The notes below the pieces were generated by a model. It worked only from the letters and a program-made list of their open reading frames with translations, made no database searches and was not told where the DNA came from. Below, in pieces: positions 15,362 to 24,249 of a stretch of 64,000 bases of DNA. The DNA comes from Amycolatopsis sp. FDAARGOS 1241. Its GTDB lineage: Bacteria; Actinomycetota; Actinomycetes; Mycobacteriales; Pseudonocardiaceae. Made by a program: the position numbers and the translations under genes. Location of the stretch: contig NZ_CP069526.1 of the NCBI RefSeq assembly GCF_016889705.1, forward strand, positions 3,286,001 through 3,350,000. Direction: 5' to 3'. Position 1 is the first letter of the stretch. The number at the start of each line of letters is the position of its first letter.

Positions 15362-18300
15362 GGTGGCTCCCTTCCGCGCGGTCCCGGTGGCCCTCCCGGG
15401 TTGGAGGTCCGGACTCCCGCGACAGCGTGAAGACCCGGCTGTCCCCCGCTCCGAGTTCATGGACCTCGTCCCCGACACCGACGCGGATCGGTCCGCGGAT
15501 GCCCTGGGGGAGCGCGAAGACCGTCAGCTCGTCGCCCGCTATCGACACCCGCAGCGGTGCGCCGCGGAACTGCATCGAGAAGACCAGCCCGTCGAGCCGG
15601 TCGAGCAGGGTCGGTGCGAAGTACAGCACGCCGTCCCGGACCGCGGTGCCGACGTAGTAGCGCTGCAGCAGGTCCAAGGTCCCGGACATGACACCCATGT
15701 GGATGCCTTCCTTGGTCGTTCCTCCTTGGACGTCGCCGATGTCGCTCTCCAGCGCCACGATGAACCGGTCCCAGGAACTCTTCGGGTCCAGCGCGGCGAG
15801 CACGCCGGCGTGGGTGACGAGACTCAGCGTCGAACCGTGGGAGGTGCGCCGGTCGTAGTAGTCGATCGTGCGCCGGGTCAGCTCCGCGTCGTGCTCGTAC
15901 CCGAGCCTGCGGAAGAGGGTGCGCAGCTCGTCGTCGGAGAACAGGAAGAACAACATGACCACGTCGGCCTGCTTGGCCAGTTTGAACCGGTCGGGATCTT
16001 CGCCCTCGGCCTTGAGGATCCGGTCCAGGCGCTGGATGTTGGTGTGCTCGGCCCGGTAGTGCTCCCAGTCGAGTTCGGCCAGGTCCAGGTAGCCCTCGAA
16101 CTGGCTGATGATGCCGTCCGGGTGGAACGGCACGTACATCTTGCGGCTCATCTCGTCCCACGCGTGCAGCTCGTCGTCGGTCAGTCCGAGCCGGGCGCGC
16201 AGCGCGGCCCGGCGGCTGGCCGGCAGCAGCCTCAGCACCCGCGGAGCGGTGTCGGCGATCCAGGCCACCATCACGTTGGTGTAGGCGTTGTTGTCCAGGC
16301 CGCCGTTCGCGCTGCCGGGGTAGCGTTCGTGGAACTCGTCGGGTCCCATCACGCCGTGGATCTCGTAGCGGTCGCGTTCCGGGTTGTACTGGGCGATCGA
16401 GGCCCAGAACCGCGCGATCTCGAGCATCAGCTCGGCGCCGTAGTCGCGCAGGAACTCCCGGTCGTCGGTGGCCTGGTAGTACTGCCAGACGTTGTAGAAG
16501 ATGGCCGCGTTGACGTGGCGCTGGTTGTGGCTGAGGTCGGGGTCCCACTGGCCGGAGAGCGGATTGAGGTGGACGACCTGGGTTTCCTCGGTGCCGTCAC
16601 TGCCGCTCTGCCAGGGGAACATGGCGCCCCGCAAGCCCGCGTCCTGGGCGGCCGCGCGAGCCTCGATGAGCCTGCGGTAGCGGTAGAGGAGCAACCCCCG
16701 GGTGATCCCGGGCAGCCGGAAGTTGAGGAACGGGTAGATGAACAGCTCGTCCCAGAACACGTGCCCGCGGTAGGCCTCGCCGTTGAGTCCCCGCGCCGGG
16801 ACACCCGCGTCGTGCCGCGCGGTGTGCCGGGAGCAGACCTGCAACACGTGCGCCACGTGGAACCGCAACAGCAGTTGCACACGCGGCTCCCGCGGGAGCT
16901 CGAGGTCGCAGACCTCCCACAGCTCCGTCCACGCCGAGGCGTGCTCCGCCAGCGCCTCGGCGAAGTCCGGATAGCGCAGGACGCCCCGGCCGGCGGCCGC
17001 CAGCGTCTCGGTGATCGCGTTGTCGTGCGAGGTGAACAGCGACACCATCTTCTCCACCCGCACCGGCCGTCCCCGCGCCACGTCGAAGGCGATGACCTGC
17101 TGGATGTAGTCGTCCATCTGGTGCAGGGTGCGCTCCACCGGAAGCTGTTCGCCGTCGCGGAAGACGCGGGTGCGGGCGGCCTCGGTGACGTAGATGTTCG
17201 ACTGCCGGGTCTGCACCTTCAGCGCGATGGTCTCCGGGCCGAACGTACGGGGGGACACCGGGTCGAGATGACGTCCCTCGAGCTCGCGGTAGCGCGCGAC
17301 CATCTGATTGGTCACCCGGCCGTCCAGCCCGGAGATCACCTCGACGTGACCGGACCAGTTCTCGGGCGTCAGCGTCCATTCGATGCCGGCCTGGTGGCTG
17401 TGGGCCATGCTCACGAAGCGACGGCTGCGCAGCGTCGTCTCCCGGCCGGAGCGGTCGCGGAAGCGCAGGACGCGCTGCAGGGTCGCGAGCCGGATGTCGT
17501 AGGAGTGCTCGTAGGAGATCAGTTCGACGTTGCCGAGCCTGATCGCCTCCTCGCCGTCGATGCGCAGCTTGAGCACCAGCCAGTTCGGCAGGTTGACCAA
17601 GTCCTCGTTCTGCACCGGGTGCCCGCCGAGGATGGTGGTCTCCCGGTTGAAGCCACCGTGCGCGTAGGTGCCGGGGTAGTGGACTCCGTCTGTGTCCTCC
17701 CACTCGGCCGCACCGCGGGTGCAGAAGTACCCGTTGCCCGTCGACGTCAGCGATTCCCGCAGTCCCTCGGCGCCGGGATCGAAGTGGTCGTAGACGAGTA
17801 CGCAGTCGGACACGGCTTTCCGCTCGTCCGGGGGCGAGCCCTCGCCGACGGCCAAAGTGGACAGCAGCTGCGTCACCTCTTCCGTCGAGGCGAGGATGAA
17901 GTCGGCCGACGTGGTCCTATCGCCCACCTCGGGGTCGTCCGCGCTGCCGACGAAGATGCCGACTCCGCCCCGATCGGCCAGTGCCCGGAAGGCGTCCTCG
18001 TCGGTGATGTCGTCGCCGAGGTAGATCGGGACCACGTCCGGTGAGTCCAGGCGCAGGGTGCCGAGCAGGTGGAGCACGGCCTTGCCCTTGTGCCAGTCGA
18101 TCTTCGGCTGAAGCTCGTAGACCATCTTGCCCGGCGTCATCTTGAGCCGGTCCGGGTGCTCGGCCAGCAGGGTCTCGACCGCGGTGGCGATCCGGCTGCG
18201 CCCGTCCGGGTCGACGAGCCGGTAGTGCACGGCGACCGAAGCCTTCTTCGGTTCGATCACCACGCCCGGGATCGAGCCGGTTTCGGCCCGCAGGCGCTGG

Positions 18301-18668
18301 GTGACCTCGCCGACGACGTCCTCGAACCCGCTCGCGGCGTCGTGGTGGATCTCGCCGGCGGTCGGGCTCCAGATGTCGAACCCGTGGCTGCCCGCGACGA
18401 CCAGGTCGTCGATCCGCATCAACCGCTGCACGTCGAGCCGGTCGCGCCCGCTGACCACGCACACCGGGCAGCGCATGGCCAGCGCCCGCACCGTGTCCCG
18501 CATCCGGTCGGAGATCACCGCGTCGTCGGGATGAGCCACGATCGGGGCCAGCACACCGTCGTAGTCGAGGAACACCGCCGGGTGCCTGCCGGCCACCCGC
18601 TCGGCGAACCGATCACCGTCGCGCAGTGCGTGGGGAAGATCTCGGACCGTCGGCGTCGGCTCGGTCAT
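15345..18668 (-). CDS. fused trehalose-phosphatase-like (OtsB) and GH65 phosphorylase protein
   Basis: A 1107-residue two-part enzyme. Residues 1 to about 265 form a HAD phosphatase of the OtsB type: FLDYDGVLAPI with Asp35/Asp37, VVSGRDRLDV, then GDDITDEDAF. The rest is a complete glycoside hydrolase family 65 protein, with MFPWQSGSDG, HVNAAIFYNVWQYY, the general acid Glu778 in MGPDEFHE, and KQADVVMLFF. Family 65 enzymes phosphorolyse alpha-glucobioses (trehalose, maltose, kojibiose, nigerose); the exact sugar is not readable, but the OtsB domain points to trehalose. Only 2 bp separate its ATG from the sugar-porter stop, indicating coupled translation. The fusion resembles M. tuberculosis Rv2006 (OtsB1) without its N-terminal mutase domain. 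Confidence 0.88.
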   Translation of the reverse strand: MTEPTPTVRDLPHALRDGDRFAERVAGRHPAVFLDYDGVLAPIVAHPDDAVISDRMRDTVRALAMRCPVCVVSGRDRLDVQRLMRIDDLVVAGSHGFDIWSPTAGEIHHDAASGFEDVVGEVTQRLRAETGSIPGVVIEPKKASVAVHYRLVDPDGRSRIATAVETLLAEHPDRLKMTPGKMVYELQPKIDWHKGKAVLHLLGTLRLDSPDVVPIYLGDDITDEDAFRALADRGGVGIFVGSADDPEVGDRTTSADFILASTEEVTQLLSTLAVGEGSPPDERKAVSDCVLVYDHFDPGAEGLRESLTSTGNGYFCTRGAAEWEDTDGVHYPGTYAHGGFNRETTILGGHPVQNEDLVNLPNWLVLKLRIDGEEAIRLGNVELISYEHSYDIRLATLQRVLRFRDRSGRETTLRSRRFVSMAHSHQAGIEWTLTPENWSGHVEVISGLDGRVTNQMVARYRELEGRHLDPVSPRTFGPETIALKVQTRQSNIYVTEAARTRVFRDGEQLPVERTLHQMDDYIQQVIAFDVARGRPVRVEKMVSLFTSHDNAITETLAAAGRGVLRYPDFAEALAEHASAWTELWEVCDLELPREPRVQLLLRFHVAHVLQVCSRHTARHDAGVPARGLNGEAYRGHVFWDELFIYPFLNFRLPGITRGLLLYRYRRLIEARAAAQDAGLRGAMFPWQSGSDGTEETQVVHLNPLSGQWDPDLSHNQRHVNAAIFYNVWQYYQATDDREFLRDYGAELMLEIARFWASIAQYNPERDRYEIHGVMGPDEFHERYPGSANGGLDNNAYTNVMVAWIADTAPRVLRLLPASRRAALRARLGLTDDELHAWDEMSRKMYVPFHPDGIISQFEGYLDLAELDWEHYRAEHTNIQRLDRILKAEGEDPDRFKLAKQADVVMLFFLFSDDELRTLFRRLGYEHDAELTRRTIDYYDRRTSHGSTLSLVTHAGVLAALDPKSSWDRFIVALESDIGDVQGGTTKEGIHMGVMSGTLDLLQRYYVGTAVRDGVLYFAPTLLDRLDGLVFSMQFRGAPLRVSIAGDELTVFALPQGIRGPIRVGVGDEVHELGAGDSRVFTLSRESGPPTREGHRDRAEGSHHGDGL

Positions 18669-18670
18669 CG

Positions 18671-20128
18671 TCAGGCCATCTCCTCCAGCTCACGCCCCTT
18701 CGTCTCCTGGACGTACTTGATCACGAAGAAGATCGACACGAAGGCGAAGAACGTGTAGACGCCGTAAGCCAGGCCCAGCCCGACATCCGACAGCGCCGGG
18801 AAGGTCGTGGAAATGAGGAAGTTGGCCAGCCACTGCGCCGCCGCGGCGACGGACAGGGCCATCGCGCGGATCTTGTTGCTGAACATCTCGCCGAGCAGCA
18901 CCCACACCACCGGGCCCCACGTCGCCCCGAAGAACACCACGTAGACATTGGCGGCGATGAGGGCGATCGGACCGGCCGCACCCAGGTCCGGCGTGCCGTT
19001 CACGATCGGTGCGGTGCCGAAGAGGATCGCGAGGACGCCCAGGCAGACGAACTGACCGATCGAACCGATCAGCAGCAGTGGCTTTCGGCCGATCCGGTCG
19101 ACCAGTGCGATGGCGATGACCGTGGTGACGATGTTGGTCACCGACGTGATCACGGTGATCGCCAGTGCGTTCTGCTCGCTGAACCCCACCGCCTGCCAGA
19201 GAGCCGACGAGTAGTAGAAGATCACGTTGATGCCGGTGAACTGCTGGAAAATCGACAGTCCGATGCCGACCCAGACGATCGGCAGCAACCCCAGCCTCGG
19301 GCCACGGATGGTGGCGAAGCCGGTCTGCTCGGTCTTTCCCCTCAGCGTCCGGACGATCTCCGTGATCTTCGCGTCGACGTCGCCGCCGACGAACCGGCGG
19401 AGGACCTCGGCCGCCTTGGCCAGCTGCTCCTTCTGGACCAGGTGCCGCGGCGACTCCGGGATCGTCAGGGCCAGGAGGCCGTAGGCGAGCGCGGGCACCG
19501 CCAGCGACAGGAACATCCACCGCCAGGTGGCGAGGCCGAACCAGAGCGGATCCAGTGCGCCGCCCGAACCGGCGACCAGTGCGTAATCGACCAGCAACGC
19601 AACGAAGATACCGGTCACGATGGCCAATTGCTGCAGCGAGCCGAGCCTGCCGCGCAGGTACGCCGGTGAGATCTCCGCGATGTAGGCGGGCGCGATCACG
19701 GACGCGGCACCGACGCCGAGACCGCCGATCAGCCGCCAGAACGCGAGATCCCAGATCGAGAACGACAACCCGCTGCCCAGTGCGCTGATGGCGAACGCGA
19801 TCGCCGCGAGCCACATGACGCGGATGCGACCGTAGCGGTCTGCGATCGCACCCGCGAACCAGGCGCCGATCGCGCAGCCGATCAGGGCCGCGGCGACTGC
19901 GAAGCCGAGGACGAAGGGCGACGCGCCGAAGTTCTGCCCGACGGCCTTGACGGCTCCGTTGATCACCGCGGTGTCGTAGCCGAAGAGGAAGCCGCCGAGC
20001 GCCGCCGTCGCGGCGACGAGCACGGTGCGCCCGGTACTCGGGGTGGCATAGCCGACCTGCTGGGCGGGGTCGCCCGGCTGCTGGGAGGATTCGCTCGGCG
20101 GTGGTTGCCCGCCCGGTGTGGTCCCCAC
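18671..20128 (-). CDS. MFS sugar porter
   Basis: A 485-residue twelve-helix transporter of the sugar-porter family: ADRYGRIRVMW after helix 2, GRLGSLQQLAIV, PESPRHLV at the end of the first half, QQFTGINVIFYYSS in helix 7, DRIGRKPLLL, and ETKGRELEEM at the C-terminus. These motifs mark proton symporters of glucose-, xylose- or disaccharide-type substrates. The GTG at 20128 was chosen for AGGGGAGG upstream; a longer frame reaches 20224 without such a site. It is the first gene of a four-gene operon with GH65, mutase and glucokinase genes, so its substrate is probably the GH65 sugar. Confidence 0.9.
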   Translation of the reverse strand: MGTTPGGQPPPSESSQQPGDPAQQVGYATPSTGRTVLVAATAALGGFLFGYDTAVINGAVKAVGQNFGASPFVLGFAVAAALIGCAIGAWFAGAIADRYGRIRVMWLAAIAFAISALGSGLSFSIWDLAFWRLIGGLGVGAASVIAPAYIAEISPAYLRGRLGSLQQLAIVTGIFVALLVDYALVAGSGGALDPLWFGLATWRWMFLSLAVPALAYGLLALTIPESPRHLVQKEQLAKAAEVLRRFVGGDVDAKITEIVRTLRGKTEQTGFATIRGPRLGLLPIVWVGIGLSIFQQFTGINVIFYYSSALWQAVGFSEQNALAITVITSVTNIVTTVIAIALVDRIGRKPLLLIGSIGQFVCLGVLAILFGTAPIVNGTPDLGAAGPIALIAANVYVVFFGATWGPVVWVLLGEMFSNKIRAMALSVAAAAQWLANFLISTTFPALSDVGLGLAYGVYTFFAFVSIFFVIKYVQETKGRELEEMA

Positions 20129-20373
20129 TTGGACCTCCCCTGCCCGAGGGTTTTCGAGGCGGTCTGCGCTCGACAGCTCCCTCACACTTCTCTCCAGAGT
20201 GTGTCTGAAATCACATCCAGTCAAGAGGGTGCCTCAGCGAGCCCGAGCTGAAGATCTGCCGGTTCAGCTGCCCGCGGCTGGAGGTAAAACCGGGCGGAGG
20301 ACGCCTCTGCGGTACGAGTCGAGCTGTCAGGGAGGGCCTCGGGCGGCCGGACCGGCTTGTCGCCGTGGTCGTT

Positions 20374-20409
20374 CGGGCTCGTTGCGGGAGCAGTCCCGCA
20401 ACGAGCCCG
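20374..20409. terminator. strong perfect hairpin terminator
   Basis: A perfect 16-bp inverted repeat, 20374-20389 and 20394-20409, with a 4-nt GCAG loop; on the plus strand ACGTGATTTT follows. For minus-strand transcription it would end the transcript of the small gene at 20663-20899 and insulate the sugar operon. Confidence 0.7.
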
Positions 20410-20516
20410 ACGTGATTTTCGCCGGCTCCCGGCGCCGCTTCGGGGCCGCGTTGACCGGCGGGGCGCGCGGCGGGCCTAGAGCTGCCGTCGCAACCGGTTC
20501 CGCCGGCCTAGGGAGA

Positions 20517-20528
20517 GAAAGCGCTTTC
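20517..20528. promoter_or_regulatory. LacI/GalR-type palindrome
   Basis: GAAAGCGCTTTC is a perfect 12-bp palindrome with the central CG that LacI-family repressors read. It lies about 390 bp upstream of the sugar-porter start and on the far side of the hairpin terminator, which is an awkward place for control of that operon. No LacI-family gene is in this window. Confidence 0.45.
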
Positions 20529-20662
20529 CGCCAGTAGCTGGGATTCGCCGGTTCGGCAGATTCCCTGTTGCCTTCCTGCGAACGCCAGGCCCGCTGAACG
20601 CGGATCGGCGCCTCCGCCAGGGTTGAACCAGGTCGCGGCGGGACGTGGGCGGCCTCGCGGAG

Positions 20663-20899
20663 TCAGTTCGCGGCGCCGAGCCGCTGGGAGAGCAGCCTCT
20701 TGCCCTGCTCCGCGCCCTTCCGGCTTTCCCCCTGCGCACGGCGGAAGAAGTCAGCGAGCTCGCGGTCGCCTGCGCGGTCGGCATCGGCGATGTAGGACTC
20801 CATGCGCAGTGCATTGCTCAGGCAGGCCTCCACGAACCAGATGATGTTGTAGTCCTTGTCCTGCGTACCGGTGACCTGGCCGGTTTCGCTGCTGACCAC
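20663..20899 (-). CDS. small conserved hypothetical protein (78 aa)
   Basis: A compact, charged helical protein reading DKDYNIIWFVEACLSNALRM, then YIADADRAGDRELADFFRRA and SRKGAEQGKRLL. Similar short proteins are common in actinobacteria, but I know no function. GAGGAGG precedes the GTG at 20899 at ideal spacing, supporting expression. It is monocistronic, followed by the hairpin at 20374-20409. Confidence 0.7.
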   Translation of the reverse strand: MVSSETGQVTGTQDKDYNIIWFVEACLSNALRMESYIADADRAGDRELADFFRRAQGESRKGAEQGKRLLSQRLGAAN

Positions 20900-21058
20900 G
20901 ATTCCTCCTCGAACTCGTTTCCGACGACCTCAAGCCCCGGCTACCCGCATTCCGCCACTTGACACCTCCAACCGCCGGACCAGCGCGCGGGAGGTGCACC
21001 CGAGCCGTCCGAGTTGACGGCCACGTCGTGAGGGGCTCAGGCAGAGCCGAGACATGCG

Positions 21059-22258
21059 CTAGCCCCGCTGGGGGCCCTTTCCCTTACCCGGATGCCCCTC
21101 CTTCTTCCCCGCATGGCCGGGCGGCTTTGCCTGGGGAGGCGGCGCAATTCGGTTCGCCGCACTCTCGGCGACGGACGGAATGGGCTGTTCGGCCACCCGC
21201 ACAGTGGCGGTGATCGTGGGCGGCACGCCCACGCTGACGGGCGGGGGCGATGGCGGCTGAGTCTGCGTGGGTGGAGCTCCGGTCGGCTGTGAGCCGTTGA
21301 CCAGCAAGGGGACGACAAGGCCCGTGGCGCCGACGGCGAGGGCCGCGACAGCGGCGACCCGCGCCCTCGTCCTCGTCCCCGTCCGAGGCTGCCCGAGCGC
21401 CGCGGTGGACGACGGTGGGCCGGTCAGCTTCGCGTGGATCGCCGCGGCGGTGGGACGCGCTGCTGGTTCGCGCGCGGTCATGTGATCGAGCAGGCTCGAC
21501 AGCTCCGCCGGCAAGCCCGCGGGAATGCGGGGCCGGCGGTTCAACCGAGCCACCGCGGCCTCGGCCATGGTTCCCGGGTACTCCAGCTCGCCGGTGAGGC
21601 ATTCGAGGAGGACCAATCCCAGTGAGTAGACGTCGGCCGCCGGCTCGACCGGATCGCCCACCACTTGTTCCGGTGCCATGTAGGCAGCGGTGCCGACCAC
21701 CGTGCCGGTCGCGGTGACCCGGGTGAGGTCGAGCGCGTCGGCGATGCCGAAGTCGGCGATGAGCGGGCCGTGCTCGGCGAGCAGGATGTTGCCCGGCTTG
21801 AGGTCCCGGTGGGTAACCCCTTGGGCGTGCAGGTGGGCCAGCGCGTCCGCCAGCCGGCTTCCCATCCGGGTCACCTGTTCGGGAGTCAGCGGCCCGCGCC
21901 GGAGTCGCTCGGCGAGATTTTCCCCGGCCACGAACTCCATCACCAGGTACATCCGACCGGCCTCGGTCCCGCTGTCGAGCAACGCGACCACTCCGGGGTG
22001 ATCGACACTGCCGTGGATCCCGACCTCCCGCAGCCGCCGGCGCTGCTCCACCGCCACCGCGTCACGGTTGAACACCTTCACCGCGACTTCCCGGTCGAGC
22101 CGGCGGTCGTAACCGCGATAAACCCGTGCGGTCGCACCGACGCCGAGAAGGCCACCGACCTCGTAGCGATCACCGACCACAGCGGGTGCGCCGCCACCGG
22201 CGTCGGGCACGAACCGTGGCCGCGTCGGGCGATCACGATCGTCACGCAGAGGATCCAT
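21059..22258 (-). CDS. membrane-anchored Ser/Thr protein kinase (PknB type)
   Basis: About 399 residues. The kinase domain comes first: glycine loop GLLGVGATARVYRG, the ATP-binding Lys in AVKVF at about 61, catalytic HRDLKPGN at about 150-157, DFGIAD and the MAPEQ activation-segment end. A single membrane helix (VAAVAALAVGATGLVVPLLV, about 300-320) follows, and then a Pro-rich, ultimately basic extracytoplasmic tail without PASTA repeats. ATG 22258 and GTG 22264 are both possible starts. It is divergent from a small membrane-protein gene. Confidence 0.9.
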   Translation of the reverse strand: MDPLRDDRDRPTRPRFVPDAGGGAPAVVGDRYEVGGLLGVGATARVYRGYDRRLDREVAVKVFNRDAVAVEQRRRLREVGIHGSVDHPGVVALLDSGTEAGRMYLVMEFVAGENLAERLRRGPLTPEQVTRMGSRLADALAHLHAQGVTHRDLKPGNILLAEHGPLIADFGIADALDLTRVTATGTVVGTAAYMAPEQVVGDPVEPAADVYSLGLVLLECLTGELEYPGTMAEAAVARLNRRPRIPAGLPAELSSLLDHMTAREPAARPTAAAIHAKLTGPPSSTAALGQPRTGTRTRARVAAVAALAVGATGLVVPLLVNGSQPTGAPPTQTQPPSPPPVSVGVPPTITATVRVAEQPIPSVAESAANRIAPPPQAKPPGHAGKKEGHPGKGKGPQRG

Positions 22259-22439
22259 CGTCACGGCGGCAACCCCGTTCCTCGACCGTCGGGGCCGGGA
22301 TACCCACCAGGAGGCGCGCGAAACAGAGCACCGCAGGGGTTCGGCGCGGTGCGGCGCGGCCGCTCGATCCGGTGAACAATGCCCGGAGCCTCATCGCCTT
22401 TCCGTTCGCGGGTACCCCTCTCGAAACGAGGAGGAGACG

Positions 22440-22961
22440 ATGCCCGACGGCGACCTCATGGGTTTCCTGATCATCGGACTGATCTTGGTGGCGGCCGACG
22501 GCCAGGTCCTCTACCGCGGCGGCCGTCGCTACCTGAGGGGGCCGAACGGCGGCGAGGCCGCCGGTTCGATGGCCCGGATGGTGGTGGCGGTGTTCCACCT
22601 TGTCGCGATCGGCGTCCTCGCGCTGCTCTCGGTGGTGGGTCCGGCGTGGTCGGGCTCGGCCGCGGCGGTGGTCGGCCGCGTGGGCGTCTTCCTCCTGCTG
22701 CTGGCGGTCGTCCACGGGCTCACCCTGGTCGTCCTGGCCCGTCGGCGGCAGGACGAGGTGGTCGAGACCAGCCTGCAAGAGCGCGACGCCACCCGGCCGC
22801 CCATTGACCCGCAGCCGCGGCCGACGTCCGAGCCGGGCCACGATCCGATGGCGGCCGACGCGTCGTGGCGGCCGACGACCGTCACTCCGGTGCCCGGCCA
22901 GACCGGACCGTACCCCCAGGTGAGCCCGGACAGCGAGGACCGCGGCCCGGACCAGACCTGA
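22440..22961 (+). CDS. hypothetical membrane protein
   Basis: A 173-residue protein with three hydrophobic segments: FLIIGLILVAADGQVLY, VVAVFHLVAIGVLALLSVV and VFLLLLAVVHGLTLVVLA. A hydrophilic, Pro-rich cytoplasmic tail of about 65 residues follows. CGAGGAGGAG directly before the ATG at 22440 decides the start. No family was recognised. It is divergent from the Ser/Thr kinase gene; a functional link to it is possible but unproven. Confidence 0.65.
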   Translation: MPDGDLMGFLIIGLILVAADGQVLYRGGRRYLRGPNGGEAAGSMARMVVAVFHLVAIGVLALLSVVGPAWSGSAAAVVGRVGVFLLLLAVVHGLTLVVLARRRQDEVVETSLQERDATRPPIDPQPRPTSEPGHDPMAADASWRPTTVTPVPGQTGPYPQVSPDSEDRGPDQT

Positions 22962-22989
22962 GATCGCGACCGCGGGCCGGTCATCGGCC

Positions 22990-24249
22990 GAGAGCAGCTC
23001 CGGGTGTTCGCGCTGCGTCGTGCCTTCGCAGGCGGTGCGGTGGATCCCGCGGTCCGGCAGTTCGGGGACGAGCTGGTCGACGACGTCGTCGATCGACGCG
23101 GGTACGAGGTGCGGGCTGAGGTTGACCCCGTCCGGCGTCGTGTTCTGCGCCGACACCGCCTTCGGCAAGGCCCAGGCCTACGCCGACGATCTACGGGCCC
23201 GGCTCGCGCCGCACGGCCGCCCCGCCGACGCGGTGCGGATCCTGCCCGGCGCGTCCGTGCTCCTCAACGACGCCCCCGCCGACGCGGCCGAACGCGCCGA
23301 AGAGATCCGCCGCTGCCAGATCAACCCGCAGCGCGCGCTCGCCTTCCTGAAGCAGTACTGGGGTCAGCCCTGTCGGCGTACGACTCGCTTTTCGAGATCG
23401 ATCCCACCGCCCAGGAACTCGACCCCTCGCGCGGCACCATCTCCCTCGAACACCGCACCGGCAAGCTCGACCGCATCGGGCAATGGCACGAACTCGCGGA
23501 GACCAAGAACCTCTCCATCCACCAACTCGTGCTCGGAGTCCAGCCACGACAAGCACTCCTTCGTCTGCACCCCGGCCCAGGTGGCCGGCGAATGGGCCCG
23601 CGACGCCCACGCCCGCGTGGTCCGTGTGGCGGGCGGCCGGTTCTCGGCCGCCGGGGGAGTCGCCTGCCTGGAACAGCACGGGGCGGGCTTGCGGGCTCGG
23701 TGGCACCGTCGGCGTGGCCCGCAGCCGGACGAGGTCGGTGTCGGCCTCCCCGGGCCGGTCCTGGACCAGGGCGCCTTGGCCGCTTCGAAGAACTGCGTCG
23801 CGCGTTCGTAGCGGCGTTCGTGAGCCGGCCATCCGCCGCGGCGGAAGTTGGTACCGGTCCGGGCGTTGTCGGTCGTGACGATGTTCCAGCCCGCGCGTCC
23901 GCCCGAGAGGAAGTCCAGAGACGCCAGCCGGTGCGCGAGGTCGGCGAGGTAGTTGTAGGTGGTGTTTTGCGTGGCCGCGAGCCCGATCCGCTCGACAGCG
24001 CCGGCGAGCGCGCTCGGTTGCGTGATCGCGCCCGCGCGGCCGGCGACGACGAGGGAGTGGATGCGGCCGCGGTTCTCCCGCCACGCGCAGGCTTTCGCCG
24101 AGGAAAACGCGTCGAACAGGCAGCGTTCGAGCGTGCGCGCCACGGACACGTACGTCTCGATCTCGGTGGGCGGTGCGTTCGACGGATCATCCCACCGGAA
24201 CTGTGGGCCGACGCCCGGGTAGAAGGCGCCGAGGTGCGGATGCGCTCAT
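22990..24249 (-). pseudogene. NtaA/SnaA-type FMN-dependent monooxygenase, frameshifted and internally inverted
   Basis: From about 24249 the minus strand reads HLGAFYPGVGPQFRWDD, TEIETYVSVARTLERCLFDA, AVERIGLAATQNTTYN, LASLDFLSGGRAGWNIVTT and, in a second frame, RPVLFQAGDSPGGRE up to AARHTD at about 23620. These are successive motifs of the nitrilotriacetate/pristinamycin/DszA monooxygenase family. The next family motifs (VVFCADTAFGKAQAYADDL, then AVRILPG, LSIHQLVLG, TPAQVAGEWARDAHA) are on the plus strand, running 23137 to about 23619. The last part (GVNLSPHLVPASIDDVVDQL, then PELPDRGIHR) is back on the minus strand from about 23132 to 22990. The block between has flipped. Single-base frame breaks occur as well. 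It follows another broken monooxygenase at an ATGA-like junction. Confidence 0.75.
23137..23619 (+). other. inverted segment inside the monooxygenase pseudogene
   Basis: This roughly 483-bp block carries the middle-to-late part of the monooxygenase in the opposite orientation to both its flanks. Re-inverting it would join AARHTD to VVFCADT and WARDAHARV to DGVNLSPHL, restoring family order. I see no long inverted repeats at the ends and cannot place the breakpoints better than about 10 bp. Confidence 0.65.

Larger units (their letters stand above)
20129..20662. other. regulatory spacer upstream of the sugar operon
   Basis: About 530 bp with no credible gene. It holds a strong 16-bp hairpin (20374-20409) and a LacI-type palindrome (20517-20528), listed separately, and presumably the sugar-operon promoter near the porter start. 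Confidence 0.5.

Noticed and set aside
15207..18044. Long plus-strand open frame (945 codons)
   Set aside because: It is antisense to the OtsB-GH65 gene; the minus strand shows full family motifs, while this frame is a GC-bias shadow.
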